Shown here: piece by piece, positions 1-5,298 of the stretch | How positions within the stretch are numbered: position 1 is the first letter of the stretch | Layout of the letters: every line of letters starts with the position of its first letter | Source: Verrucomicrobiales bacterium | GTDB lineage: Bacteria > Verrucomicrobiota > Verrucomicrobiia > Limisphaerales > F1-80-MAGS106 | Direction: 5' to 3' | Length of the DNA stretch: 5,298 nucleotides | Assembly (NCBI GenBank): GCA_947487925.1 | Contig: CANLCA010000260.1 | Coordinates: 1 to 5,298 of the forward strand | Notes under the pieces: model-generated | Told to the model about the DNA's origin: nothing | What the model saw: the letters and a program-made list of their open reading frames with translations, nothing else | Database searches by the model: none | Program-made: the position numbers and the translations under genes

Positions 1-59
1 CAGGCGAAACAAATGGCTATCGCGGCGGCAGCGGTCAGCAGAGCGAGGTTGAGCCCCAT
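1..59 (-). CDS. Start of a probable membrane sensor histidine kinase (PhoR-like), truncated by the window edge
   Basis: Only the first 19 codons are visible, beginning at an ATG 18 bases after the stop of the response regulator. The translation, MGLNLALLTAAAAIAICFA, is an almost unbroken run of hydrophobic residues, as expected for the first membrane-spanning segment of a sensor kinase. A kinase gene directly downstream of an OmpR/PhoB-type regulator is the usual arrangement, and the partner of a PhoB would be PhoR, which autophosphorylates on a histidine and passes the phosphate to the regulator. No kinase motif lies inside the window, so the identity is inferred from position and hydrophobicity alone. 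The 18-base gap has no strong Shine-Dalgarno sequence, only a GAG about 12 bases before the ATG. It could instead be another membrane protein or a secreted protein with a signal peptide. Confidence 0.5.
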   Translation of the reverse strand, partial: MGLNLALLTAAAAIAICFA

Positions 60-77
60 GGTCGGTGTGAGCTCGAT

Positions 78-761
78 TCAAGCGTCGTCACAAAATCGGT
101 ATCCAACACCGCGAACCGTATCGATGAAACGCGCCGCGGATCCGAGCTTGTCTCGCACACGGCGCACGTGGGTGTCCACGGTCCGAGTGTCGATGAGGCT
201 ATCGTAGTCCCAAACCTCCTTGAGAAGACGATCCCTAGACTGGACTCGACCGGCGCGCTGGGCCAACAGGACCAGCAGCTTGAATTCCGTCGCCGTCAGA
301 TCGATTTTCTCGTCCCCCACAATCACCTGGTGACGGGGGATATCGATGACCAGATCGCCAAAGCGAATTTGCTCTTGGTGCGCTTCGGGCTGCTCGCGTC
401 GGCGAAGAAGGTTCTTCACCCGCAAAACTAGCTCGCGAGGGCTGAAGGGCTTCGTCAAGTAATCGTCGGCGCCCAGCTCAAGTCCGAGCACTCTGTCTAT
501 CTCAGCTGCCTTTGCCGTCAACATGATGATGGGGATGCCGGAGGTTGTTTCGTCCCGCCTCAGAATCTTGCAAACCTCCATCCCATCCACTTCGGGCAAC
601 ATGACGTCCAACAGGATCAAGGATGGGGCATGGAACCTCGCCCGCTGAATGGCTTCGGTTCCAGTTGCGGCCGTAATCACCTTGTAGCCTGCGTTCTTGA
701 GGTTGAAATCGATCAACTCCAGCGCATCTGGCTCGTCATCGACCACGAGGATTTTGGTCAT
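78..761 (-). CDS. phoB: PhoB-type response regulator transcription factor (OmpR family)
   Basis: A 227-residue cytoplasmic two-component regulator, the normal length for the family. Residues 1-120 form the receiver domain: acidic pair D8-D9, phosphoacceptor D52 in LILLDVMLP, switch threonine T82 and conserved lysine K104 in LTKPFSPRE. After a short linker, residues about 130-226 form the winged-helix DNA-binding domain, with TATEFKLL (156-163), the recognition-helix signature TVDTHVRRVRDKLG (194-207) and the closing wing TVRGVGYRF (215-223). The ATG at 761 is chosen because it places ILVVDDE at residue 4; an upstream TTG at 800 would only add an unstructured tail. PhoB activates phosphate-starvation genes after phosphorylation by PhoR. 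The PhoB label rests on close similarity (DRVLGLELGADDY, FSPREL), three Pho-box-like repeats just upstream, and the following membrane-protein start. Another OmpR-family regulator remains possible. Confidence 0.9.
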   Translation of the reverse strand: MTKILVVDDEPDALELIDFNLKNAGYKVITAATGTEAIQRARFHAPSLILLDVMLPEVDGMEVCKILRRDETTSGIPIIMLTAKAAEIDRVLGLELGADDYLTKPFSPRELVLRVKNLLRRREQPEAHQEQIRFGDLVIDIPRHQVIVGDEKIDLTATEFKLLVLLAQRAGRVQSRDRLLKEVWDYDSLIDTRTVDTHVRRVRDKLGSAARFIDTVRGVGYRFCDDA

Positions 762-771
762 TCGAACGCCA

Positions 772-800
772 TCTATAGCACTCCAATGCAACGACCGCAA
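772..800 (-). promoter_or_regulatory. Candidate extended -10 promoter for the response regulator
   Basis: On the minus strand TATAGA (777-772) is preceded by TGC, making an extended -10 element TGnTATAGA. Seventeen bases upstream lies TTGCGG (800-795), a poor -35 sharing only TTG with consensus. Weak -35 elements are typical of activator-dependent promoters, and the Pho-box-like repeats lie just upstream. Transcription would begin near 765, only a few bases before the ATG at 761, so the mRNA would be almost leaderless. This is a weak call. Confidence 0.27.
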
Positions 801-804
801 CGAC
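788..804. repeat. Short direct repeat, GCAACGAC twice at 9-base spacing
   Basis: The plus strand carries GCAACGAC at 788-795 and again at 797-804, separated by one C. It lies between the 11-base Pho-like repeats and the candidate -10 element. Its period of 9 differs from the 11-base period of that array, so it appears to be a separate element or a small tandem duplication. No function can be assigned. Confidence 0.4.
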
Positions 805-806
805 GG

Positions 807-839
807 AGATGTGACGATTGTGTGTCGATCTTATGTCAA
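807..839 (-). promoter_or_regulatory. Pho-box-like operator: three 11-base direct repeats before the response regulator
   Basis: Read on the minus strand from 839, three consecutive 11-base units appear: TTGACATAAGA, TCGACACACAA and TCGTCACATCT. T1, G3, C5, A6 and A8 are the same in all three, giving TnGWCAYA. The Pho box bound by PhoB is a tandem of CTGTCAYA-type heptamers repeating every 11 bases, so both the period and the GWCAYA core fit. A weaker fourth unit (CCGTCGTTGCG) may follow at 796-806. The array ends about 45 bases before the start codon, a suitable place for autoregulation. The repeats are seen directly; binding by the encoded regulator is inference. Confidence 0.5.
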
Positions 840-870
840 CGGTATTCGATTTCCGTCAGGCTTCCTGTGG

Positions 871-883
871 TTCGCCCGGCGAA
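871..883. repeat. 13-base palindrome in the gap between aldo/keto reductase and response regulator
   Basis: TTCGCC and GGCGAA flank a single central C, a perfect 6+1+6 palindrome, 38 bases past the aldo/keto reductase stop. It is too compact for an ordinary RNA hairpin and no T-run follows on either strand, so it does not look like an intrinsic terminator. A dimeric-regulator operator is possible but unsupported by any second copy in this window. Confidence 0.35.
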
Positions 884-921
884 GTGCTGCCCCAGCGATT
901 TCTCTAAGTGGCAGGTGTGTC

Positions 922-1782
922 TTAAAGCGGTTTGGGTACCGCCCGAAAGTGGATCATGCTTTCAGGACAAGCGCTTTCAGTGGCGGCCTCCCAATGCATC
1001 GCCGCTGTCGCGTTCTCGATCAGATGCTTGGGGTTGATGGTGCCAGCGATAAGCGACGACACAGCCTCGATGGCGAGGGCCGACGAAACGCAGGTTTCGA
1101 GCACGCTTGGTCCGCCCTTCGAAGGGGAGGAACCCAGGCCTCCGGAAAGCAAAGCCTTCTTGAGCAAAGCTGCCTTGCCCTGGCGGCCGGCTTTGAGCAG
1201 CACTTCCTCTTGATCGCGGTACTGATAGTTCCACGAAACCATCACGGCATCACACAAATCCACTGCTTTCAAGCCTCCTGGCAACGTCATCGAAGAAACG
1301 CCAAAGTATCGGAGCCAGCCCTTAGCTTTAAGACTCGCGAGCGTCTCCAAAGCGGGGGAGTCGACTATTGCTGGGAGATCGTCAGGAGGACAGTGGAGCA
1401 ACACGAGGTCGAGGCAGTCGCGCCGTAATCGTTTGAGACTTCGCTGGACACTGTGCCTGACCGCTTCGGTGCTGAAGTCATAGCGGGATTCACCGTGCTC
1501 GAACTCTTCCCCCACCTTTGTCATCAGGATAAACGGAGCGCTGCGGCCGGCAAGCGCTTGGCCCAGGCGTTCCTCGGCAACTCCGTAAGCGGGAGCGGTA
1601 TCCAAAACATTGACACCCCATTGCTCTGCCGTATCCAGAAGCTCGGACAGGGTTTCGTCTGAGGGCAATTCGAAGGGACCGTAACGGAGCTTCTGGTTGC
1701 GGCCCCACTTCACGGTGCCCAAGCCCACCACGCTACCAAGGAGCTCCAGCCGCCCAAACCGCCGTTGGGGAATTTGGTTCAT
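922..1782 (-). CDS. Aldo/keto reductase
   Basis: A 286-residue NAD(P)H-dependent oxidoreductase of the aldo/keto reductase TIM-barrel superfamily, expected to interconvert a carbonyl and an alcohol in the cytoplasm. The catalytic tetrad is complete: D61 and Y66 in NVLDTAPAYG, K89 in LMTKVG and H130 in LVLLHCP. The N-terminal GLGTVKWGRN segment is the usual first strand, and FGVSS (residues about 167-171) and MVSWNYQY (about 189-196) are later barrel strands. The length is in the normal range. The ATG at 1782 is preferred over a GTG at 1821 because it overlaps the upstream gene's TGA as ATGA, a standard sign of translational coupling, and starts the protein at the first conserved strand. It is the second gene of a pair with the FAD oxidoreductase. 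The substrate is not readable from the sequence. Confidence 0.9.
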   Translation of the reverse strand: MNQIPQRRFGRLELLGSVVGLGTVKWGRNQKLRYGPFELPSDETLSELLDTAEQWGVNVLDTAPAYGVAEERLGQALAGRSAPFILMTKVGEEFEHGESRYDFSTEAVRHSVQRSLKRLRRDCLDLVLLHCPPDDLPAIVDSPALETLASLKAKGWLRYFGVSSMTLPGGLKAVDLCDAVMVSWNYQYRDQEEVLLKAGRQGKAALLKKALLSGGLGSSPSKGGPSVLETCVSSALAIEAVSSLIAGTINPKHLIENATAAMHWEAATESACPESMIHFRAVPKPL

Positions 1783-2975
1783 AATCGAGTCCAGGCCTGG
1801 GGTAATAGCCAGGGGGGACACCCCGGTGAAGCCTGAGGAAGCTTGGAAAAGTCGGATGGGGGTAAGGTTTTCGAAGAGATGTTCATGAGGCTCGGTGACG
1901 CGAGAATCCTGGTAGCCAAGAGGGGTGCATAGACCAATTTGGCGGGCCAGGCAACCAGGGTGTTTCCTCGGGCCATCACGTACGGCTCAGGCGGCAGGCG
2001 TCCATCCGAATCCCGCGGCTCTGCCCTGTCCACCGCGTGACATGCCCACTCCACCGTGTGCCAGCCAACAGACGGGAAAATGGCACGCATCTCCTTTGCG
2101 GTCCTCTCGATCGTTTCGGAAGGATTCAGGGCGGCCCCCTTTTCGGCGATCTCACCTCCGAGATACCAAACCCAAGAATCGTCGGAGGGGTGCGATGTGA
2201 TGGTCGCCCGAGGTTTGGGGCTAGCCGTGACACAATGGCCATAGAAAGGGAAATTCATGCCGCGAGCCATCACCATGCGGAGTGGGCGGCGCTGGGTCGC
2301 GGTCGACCCGAACCCGAGGGCTTCGGCAGCACGCTCATTCCCCGTTCCCGCCGTGAACACGAAAGCTTCCGCTTCGAGCCGAATTTGGGCCCCGTTTGCC
2401 AACGCCACCTCGAGGGCGGCCAGACCCGATTCGCGGGGGATGAACTGATGGATGTCTCCCGCGATCAGTTTGCCGTGGAGAGGTTTCGAAAGCGCCGTCA
2501 CCACGCTGAGGATGTCCAGGACCACCTCCTGGACGGCGTAGAGGGACCCCGTTGGCGGGGAGGACCGAATGACTTCGGGCCAGTGATTTTTGGGGACTTC
2601 CTCAACCACGCCTTGCATGGCCTTGCGGGCCATGGCCGATGCGAAGCCCCCCAGAATCCGGTCTCGGGACCACAACAATTGCTCTCGAGCGAGCACTCGA
2701 ACGCTTTTCAAATCCAATTCCCCTTGGCCCCCAAGGCAAGCGAGCCACCTCGGAGGCAGGTCCCTGAGCTGGTGTGCGATTTCACGCTTGGCGCCGTCGA
2801 TGCCGTATTTAACACCGCCATGGAGGATGCCCTGGGAAGCCAGCGTCTGACCGCCACCCAGCGCTTTGGCTTCCAACACCACGACGCTCCTCCCTTGCTG
2901 CACGAGCCGGTTTGCGGTCCACAATCCGGCGACCCCGCCTCCGACGACGACGACGTCACAATGATAAGAATTCAC
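1779..2975 (-). CDS. FAD-dependent oxidoreductase (DAO / glycerol-3-phosphate dehydrogenase-like fold)
   Basis: A 398-residue flavoprotein. The N-terminus is a Rossmann dinucleotide-binding strand-turn-helix: DVVVVGGGVAGL with GGGVAG at residues 12-17, ending in the acidic residue E35 of VVVLEAK that normally holds the FAD ribose. GGGQTLASQGILHGGVKYG (40-58) follows, a second flavin-contacting segment seen in D-amino-acid-oxidase-like enzymes. FVFTAGTGNE (205-214) is the ATG-type FAD motif, and GNTLVAWPAKLVYAPLLA near the C-terminus is the final FAD-binding stretch. The start is a GTG, because the frame is closed by a TAA 18 bases upstream and no ATG occurs before residue 115. No Shine-Dalgarno sits at normal distance; GAGAGGG is about 18 bases away. 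TAAAAT (2993-2988) resembles a -10 but has no -35. The stop overlaps the aldo/keto reductase start. The substrate is unknown. Confidence 0.88.
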   Translation of the reverse strand: MNSYHCDVVVVGGGVAGLWTANRLVQQGRSVVVLEAKALGGGQTLASQGILHGGVKYGIDGAKREIAHQLRDLPPRWLACLGGQGELDLKSVRVLAREQLLWSRDRILGGFASAMARKAMQGVVEEVPKNHWPEVIRSSPPTGSLYAVQEVVLDILSVVTALSKPLHGKLIAGDIHQFIPRESGLAALEVALANGAQIRLEAEAFVFTAGTGNERAAEALGFGSTATQRRPLRMVMARGMNFPFYGHCVTASPKPRATITSHPSDDSWVWYLGGEIAEKGAALNPSETIERTAKEMRAIFPSVGWHTVEWACHAVDRAEPRDSDGRLPPEPYVMARGNTLVAWPAKLVYAPLLATRILASPSLMNISSKTLPPSDFSKLPQASPGCPPWLLPQAWTRL

Positions 2976-3387
2976 AAAGTTTTTAGAATTTTACCCTCTC
3001 CATGAATCGCAGGCGGATCGAGCCCACAGCAGGAACGTCGCGCTGAGTGGTCCCCCAGCACACCTGGCATTCAATGGCCTAGCTTCCTTCTCGGCTAGAA
3101 CATCCAAGACAAAGCTGCGGCGCTCCCTGACGGGGGTTGGCTTTCGCGATAAATGTTTGTTTCGTGGCACTGCCGGATGATTTTCAGAAAGAGCCTGTTA
3201 TGGCAACGTTTTGTGTCAGCCTGCTCATCAACCTCCTGGGGCGAGCGTCCTCACGAGCTCCGATCTGACTTCGGTTTTCGTGGAAAAAAGAATGACTAAC
3301 GTGAATTCTAAAACGCAGTGGGACAGGTCGTCTGGCCCGGATATCTCGGCTTGCGCTCATCTAAACCAGCACACGCTTCTGCTGCCT
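2976..3387. other. 412-base stretch without a convincing gene
   Basis: This lies between the ACP stop and the FAD oxidoreductase start and must hold the promoter of the redox operon. A 58-codon minus-strand frame at 3184-3360 has no Shine-Dalgarno and no recognisable domain. The plus-strand frame starting at 3211 runs antisense into the ACP and looks like a shadow. Small features seen are a 5-base inverted repeat CTAGC/GCTAG at 3079-3098 and an AGGAGG on the minus strand (about 3237-3232) lying too close to the next ATG to be a normal ribosome site. No tRNA or hairpin-plus-T-run terminator was found. Confidence 0.5.
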
Positions 3388-3656
3388 TCACGCACCAAAG
3401 TGCGTGTCCACGGATGCAGCGATCGTGTTCACGCTCCGCAAAATCCTCCGGGCGGCGGCCGGGTCGGGGATTTTCAAACCATAATTCTTGTCCAACACCA
3501 CTCCGAGTTGCTGGGCATCCACCGAATCTAAGCTCAAACTGTGCGGGCCACCATCACGGGTTGGTGGTCCACGATTGGTTTGACGCCAAACTGGAGTATC
3601 AAGTTCTCCACGATCAGGCGTTTGATCTGCGCTGTGAAGTCAGTCGGGTTGATCAT
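3388..3656 (-). pseudogene. Acyl carrier protein with an internal frameshift (broken gene or sequence error)
   Basis: Neither half is long enough to stand out alone. From the ATG at 3656 the first frame reads MINPTDFTAQIKRLIVENLI, then LQFGVKPIVDHQPVM, an ACP first helix and loop, and then VARTV and a stop. The second frame carries SLSLDSVDAQQLGVV, then LDKNYGLKIP, DPAAARRILRSVNT and IAASVDTHFGA, ending at the TGA at 3388-3390. DSVD holds the serine that carries phosphopantetheine. Adding one base near 3564 joins the halves as PVMGGPHSLSLDSVD, an 89-residue ACP with the serine at 45. Removing two bases gives PVMGPHSLSLDSVD, closer to the GPGSLxLDS form I recall for this subfamily. A GGCGGA lies 9 bases before the ATG. 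ACPs carry growing acyl chains for fatty-acid or polyketide-type synthases; no partner enzyme is in the window. A sequencing error or a programmed -1 shift cannot be excluded. Confidence 0.8.
3389..3406. repeat. Perfect 7-base inverted repeat over the ACP stop codon
   Basis: CACGCAC (3389-3395) and GTGCGTG (3400-3406) flank a four-base loop, CAAA on the plus strand. In the ACP message this hairpin covers the last codons and most of the stop. No T-run follows on either strand, so it is not a classical intrinsic terminator, although it could protect or end the message by other means. Confidence 0.45.
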
Positions 3657-3660
3657 CACA

Positions 3661-3680
3661 AAAAGTCCGCCGTCACTTTT
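3661..3680 (-). promoter_or_regulatory. Small hairpin holding the ACP ribosome-binding site in its loop
   Basis: On the minus strand AAAAGT (3680-3675) and ACTTTT (3666-3661) form a 6-base AT-rich stem around the 8-base loop GACGGCGG. The likely Shine-Dalgarno, GGCGGA, starts in that loop 9 bases before the ACP ATG at 3656. The stem is weak, so regulation is speculative. A second hairpin, CACGG/CCGTG with a 3-base loop, lies just upstream at 3684-3696. Confidence 0.3.
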
Positions 3681-3719
3681 GAGCACGGAGCCCGTGATCA
3701 CAATTTCAAATACTATTGG

Positions 3720-5249
3720 CTAGCCTTTGGCGTGCCCGTGTTGAAACTGGCGTACCACACGCGGGAATTGGCAATTCTCGCAGAGCGAATTGGACAGCTG
3801 ACAAAAATCGGCGACGATCTGGAGCATGCCTTGTTGCGTGGCAGCCGTTACGGGAACCGTGTTGGGTCGGTCCCCGAAAAGTCGCTGACGCGCCAACTTT
3901 AGCACGCGATTATCCTGGTTCGCAGGCCAGGACAAATAGCGCCGAGTGACGGTGTTCCGAATTTCGCTGTTGCCTCCGACCCCCGCGCGCGCCCAAAACC
4001 AGGGGAGAAAGATGTTCATCGCCAGATCGCTGACCCTGGCTTTTCCCAGAAGTGGGGCCGTCGATTTTTGACCTACCGCACAGTCGAGCGTCCAATGGTT
4101 GTGCCAAAAAGGATCGGGCTCGGGCTGAAGCTGGTCGAATAATCCCTGCTCCGGATGTGGATGAGGCGCGATGATCCATTCTTCGAGCGCGCGCACAAAG
4201 TTTGACCGCAGCAGCCAGTGTGAAACGAGTGCGAGGCGTCTTTCTGGGCGGTTGGCAGGGCGTGTTGAAGCAAGCCGCCATACCTGTTGTGGCAAGATTC
4301 GAGAAGAGAACAAATCTCGATCCCTCCACCAAAAATCCCAGAAAACGCGAGCCGCATCCGCTCTCACCTCACCGTTCGATCCGAGACCGATCGATCGCGC
4401 GCCGGGGAAGCCCCCTTTTCGAGACGAGGAAGGCGTGTCATCGGAGTCGCGACTTGAATAGCGCTCGAGAAAGCCTGCCACACCCAGCAATCTGGACTGG
4501 AGATGGAGTCGGCGGCCCTCGCCTTCAGCCAGGTCGGCTAGGAGTTCAGGGAGCTGCTCCGCCAGGCTCAACATGGGCCACGGGTTGTGCGAGTAGCCCA
4601 GCGCGGCGAAAACTCCCTCCCACAGCGCCTGTTCCCACCCACAGACTCGGGCGCGTGAATGGAACCGGAACGCCTTGCGCCGAAGGCGCTCCAAGGCAGC
4701 TTCTAGAATCAGCTCCAAAACACGGGCCTTTTCAAGTGACTCCAGCGGGTCGCAACATCGGCCGCGGAGATCCAGAGCGGAGACGAGCGGGCTTTCGAGC
4801 CAAAGGGCCAGTTCGTTCAATGGGGCATCCAGCACAGGTTTGAGCGCCAGGATAGGAGGAGGCAAATGGCAGTGGGCGCCCGATTCCCAGACCACCCGCA
4901 AAACTACGTGATCGAAATCTGGGTTAAGGTGGTGGTGGTGCCCGCGCCAGCCCGAATCCACGACATCGATCTCCACATCGCCCGCCGTTGGGGGCTCCAT
5001 TTCGAACTGGACCACGGCGCGGAGAAAATCGGGGCCTGGGCCGCGATTCCAGAAGCCGGGATGAAGGATCCGGACGCTTCGTCCGTCGTCGCAACGAAGC
5101 TCTCGTCTCAGAATCCGCTGATGGGCCCAGATCCTTTGAAGCAACTGTTCCGGCGGATTGGCGTTTGACTCATGGAATGAATCGATCAACGACGCGAACG
5201 GCCCGAGCAAACTGACATCAAACGGGTTCAACCTCACCTTCCCTTGCAT
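3720..5249 (-). CDS. DUF2851 family protein
   Basis: A 509-residue soluble protein with no signal peptide or membrane segment. The family signature is in the first third: LLQRIWAHQRILRREL (36-51), VRILHPGFWNRGPGPDF (59-75), GDVEIDVVDSGWRGHHHH (90-107), then NPDFDHVVLRVVWE (109-122). Its biochemical role is not established. The family usually has GDVEIH; here residue 95 is D instead of H. The C-terminus has three cysteines, FCQLSNSLCENCQFP (C483, C490, C493), matching the cysteine-containing tail I recall for the family. A polar, serine- and glycine-rich stretch around residues 265-295 looks like a flexible insertion, and the protein seems longer than the 420-440 residues I recall as common. 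The ATG at 5249 has no clear Shine-Dalgarno; a TTG at 5231 behind AAGGTGAGG is a plausible alternative. The ACP follows 63 bases downstream on the same strand. Confidence 0.85.
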   Translation of the reverse strand: MQGKVRLNPFDVSLLGPFASLIDSFHESNANPPEQLLQRIWAHQRILRRELRCDDGRSVRILHPGFWNRGPGPDFLRAVVQFEMEPPTAGDVEIDVVDSGWRGHHHHLNPDFDHVVLRVVWESGAHCHLPPPILALKPVLDAPLNELALWLESPLVSALDLRGRCCDPLESLEKARVLELILEAALERLRRKAFRFHSRARVCGWEQALWEGVFAALGYSHNPWPMLSLAEQLPELLADLAEGEGRRLHLQSRLLGVAGFLERYSSRDSDDTPSSSRKGGFPGARSIGLGSNGEVRADAARVFWDFWWRDRDLFSSRILPQQVWRLASTRPANRPERRLALVSHWLLRSNFVRALEEWIIAPHPHPEQGLFDQLQPEPDPFWHNHWTLDCAVGQKSTAPLLGKARVSDLAMNIFLPWFWARAGVGGNSEIRNTVTRRYLSWPANQDNRVLKLARQRLFGDRPNTVPVTAATQQGMLQIVADFCQLSNSLCENCQFPRVVRQFQHGHAKG

Positions 5250-5298
5250 TTCGCTGGGGCGTCATGCAAAGTCAAGGAAGAAACTTGAGCGGTGTCTC

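Noticed and set aside
834..839. TTGACA as a consensus sigma-70 -35 box
   Set aside because: At 16-18 bases downstream there is no -10-like hexamer (CGTCAC); the hexamer is better explained as part of the first 11-base Pho-like repeat.
697..1428. 243-codon plus-strand open frame
   Set aside because: Antisense to the aldo/keto reductase and the start of the response regulator; no recognisable domain.
2037..3005. 322-codon plus-strand open frame
   Set aside because: It is antisense to the FAD oxidoreductase, whose cofactor motifs are unmistakable; the plus-strand product is rich in Arg, Pro and His with no recognisable domain, typical of a shadow.
3079..3098. CTAGC/GCTAG inverted repeat as a terminator
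   Set aside because: Five-base stem, ten-base loop and no T-run on either strand.
3184..3360. 58-codon minus-strand frame (MSASRDIRARR...)
   Set aside because: No Shine-Dalgarno before its ATG, arginine-rich without a known motif, and not clearly linked to a neighbour.
3211..3902. Plus-strand frames of 106 and 194 codons across the gap and ACP region
   Set aside because: They run opposite the ACP halves and the DUF2851 end; the minus strand carries the recognisable protein.
4202..4843. 213-codon plus-strand open frame
   Set aside because: Antisense to DUF2851, with low-complexity Arg/Pro/Gly composition.
5250..5275. TTGACT upstream of DUF2851 as a -35 promoter element
   Set aside because: The hexamer at 17 bases spacing is GAAATG, overlapping the start codon and matching poorly; only about 50 bases of upstream sequence are available.

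Overview
The window reads as a gene-dense bacterial chromosome segment, by eye moderately GC-rich, with every supported gene on the minus strand. Read in transcription order (high to low coordinates) it holds a full-length DUF2851-family protein, a small acyl carrier protein (ACP) gene broken by a frameshift, a roughly 410-base gap, an FAD-dependent oxidoreductase and an aldo/keto reductase joined by a 4-base ATGA overlap, a 160-base regulatory gap, a PhoB-type response regulator, and the first 19 codons of what is probably its sensor kinase, cut by the window edge.

The organism cannot be fixed from this sequence. DUF2851 proteins, the ACP subfamily (SLxLDSVDA...LDKNYGLKI) and a phoB-phoR pair together would fit Verrucomicrobiota or a neighbouring group of the PVC/Bacteroidota kind. 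This is inference from remembered family distribution, not from a marker gene. No mobile element, tRNA, rRNA or CRISPR array was seen.

Region by region: 3720-5249 is DUF2851. 3657-3719 is a short gap with two small hairpins. 3388-3656 is the ACP, whose two halves lie in different frames and rejoin with one base added or two removed near 3564. 2976-3387 has no convincing gene. 922-2975 is the two-gene redox operon. 762-921 carries three 11-base direct repeats like a Pho box. 78-761 is the response regulator and 1-59 is the start of the next gene.

Functionally there are three separate themes: a phosphate-type two-component system that appears to control itself through its own Pho box; a redox pair that is translationally coupled and whose substrate cannot be read from the sequence; and a DUF2851-ACP pair with no obvious shared pathway. 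The most interesting points are the hidden, frameshifted ACP and the Pho-box-like array in front of the response regulator.
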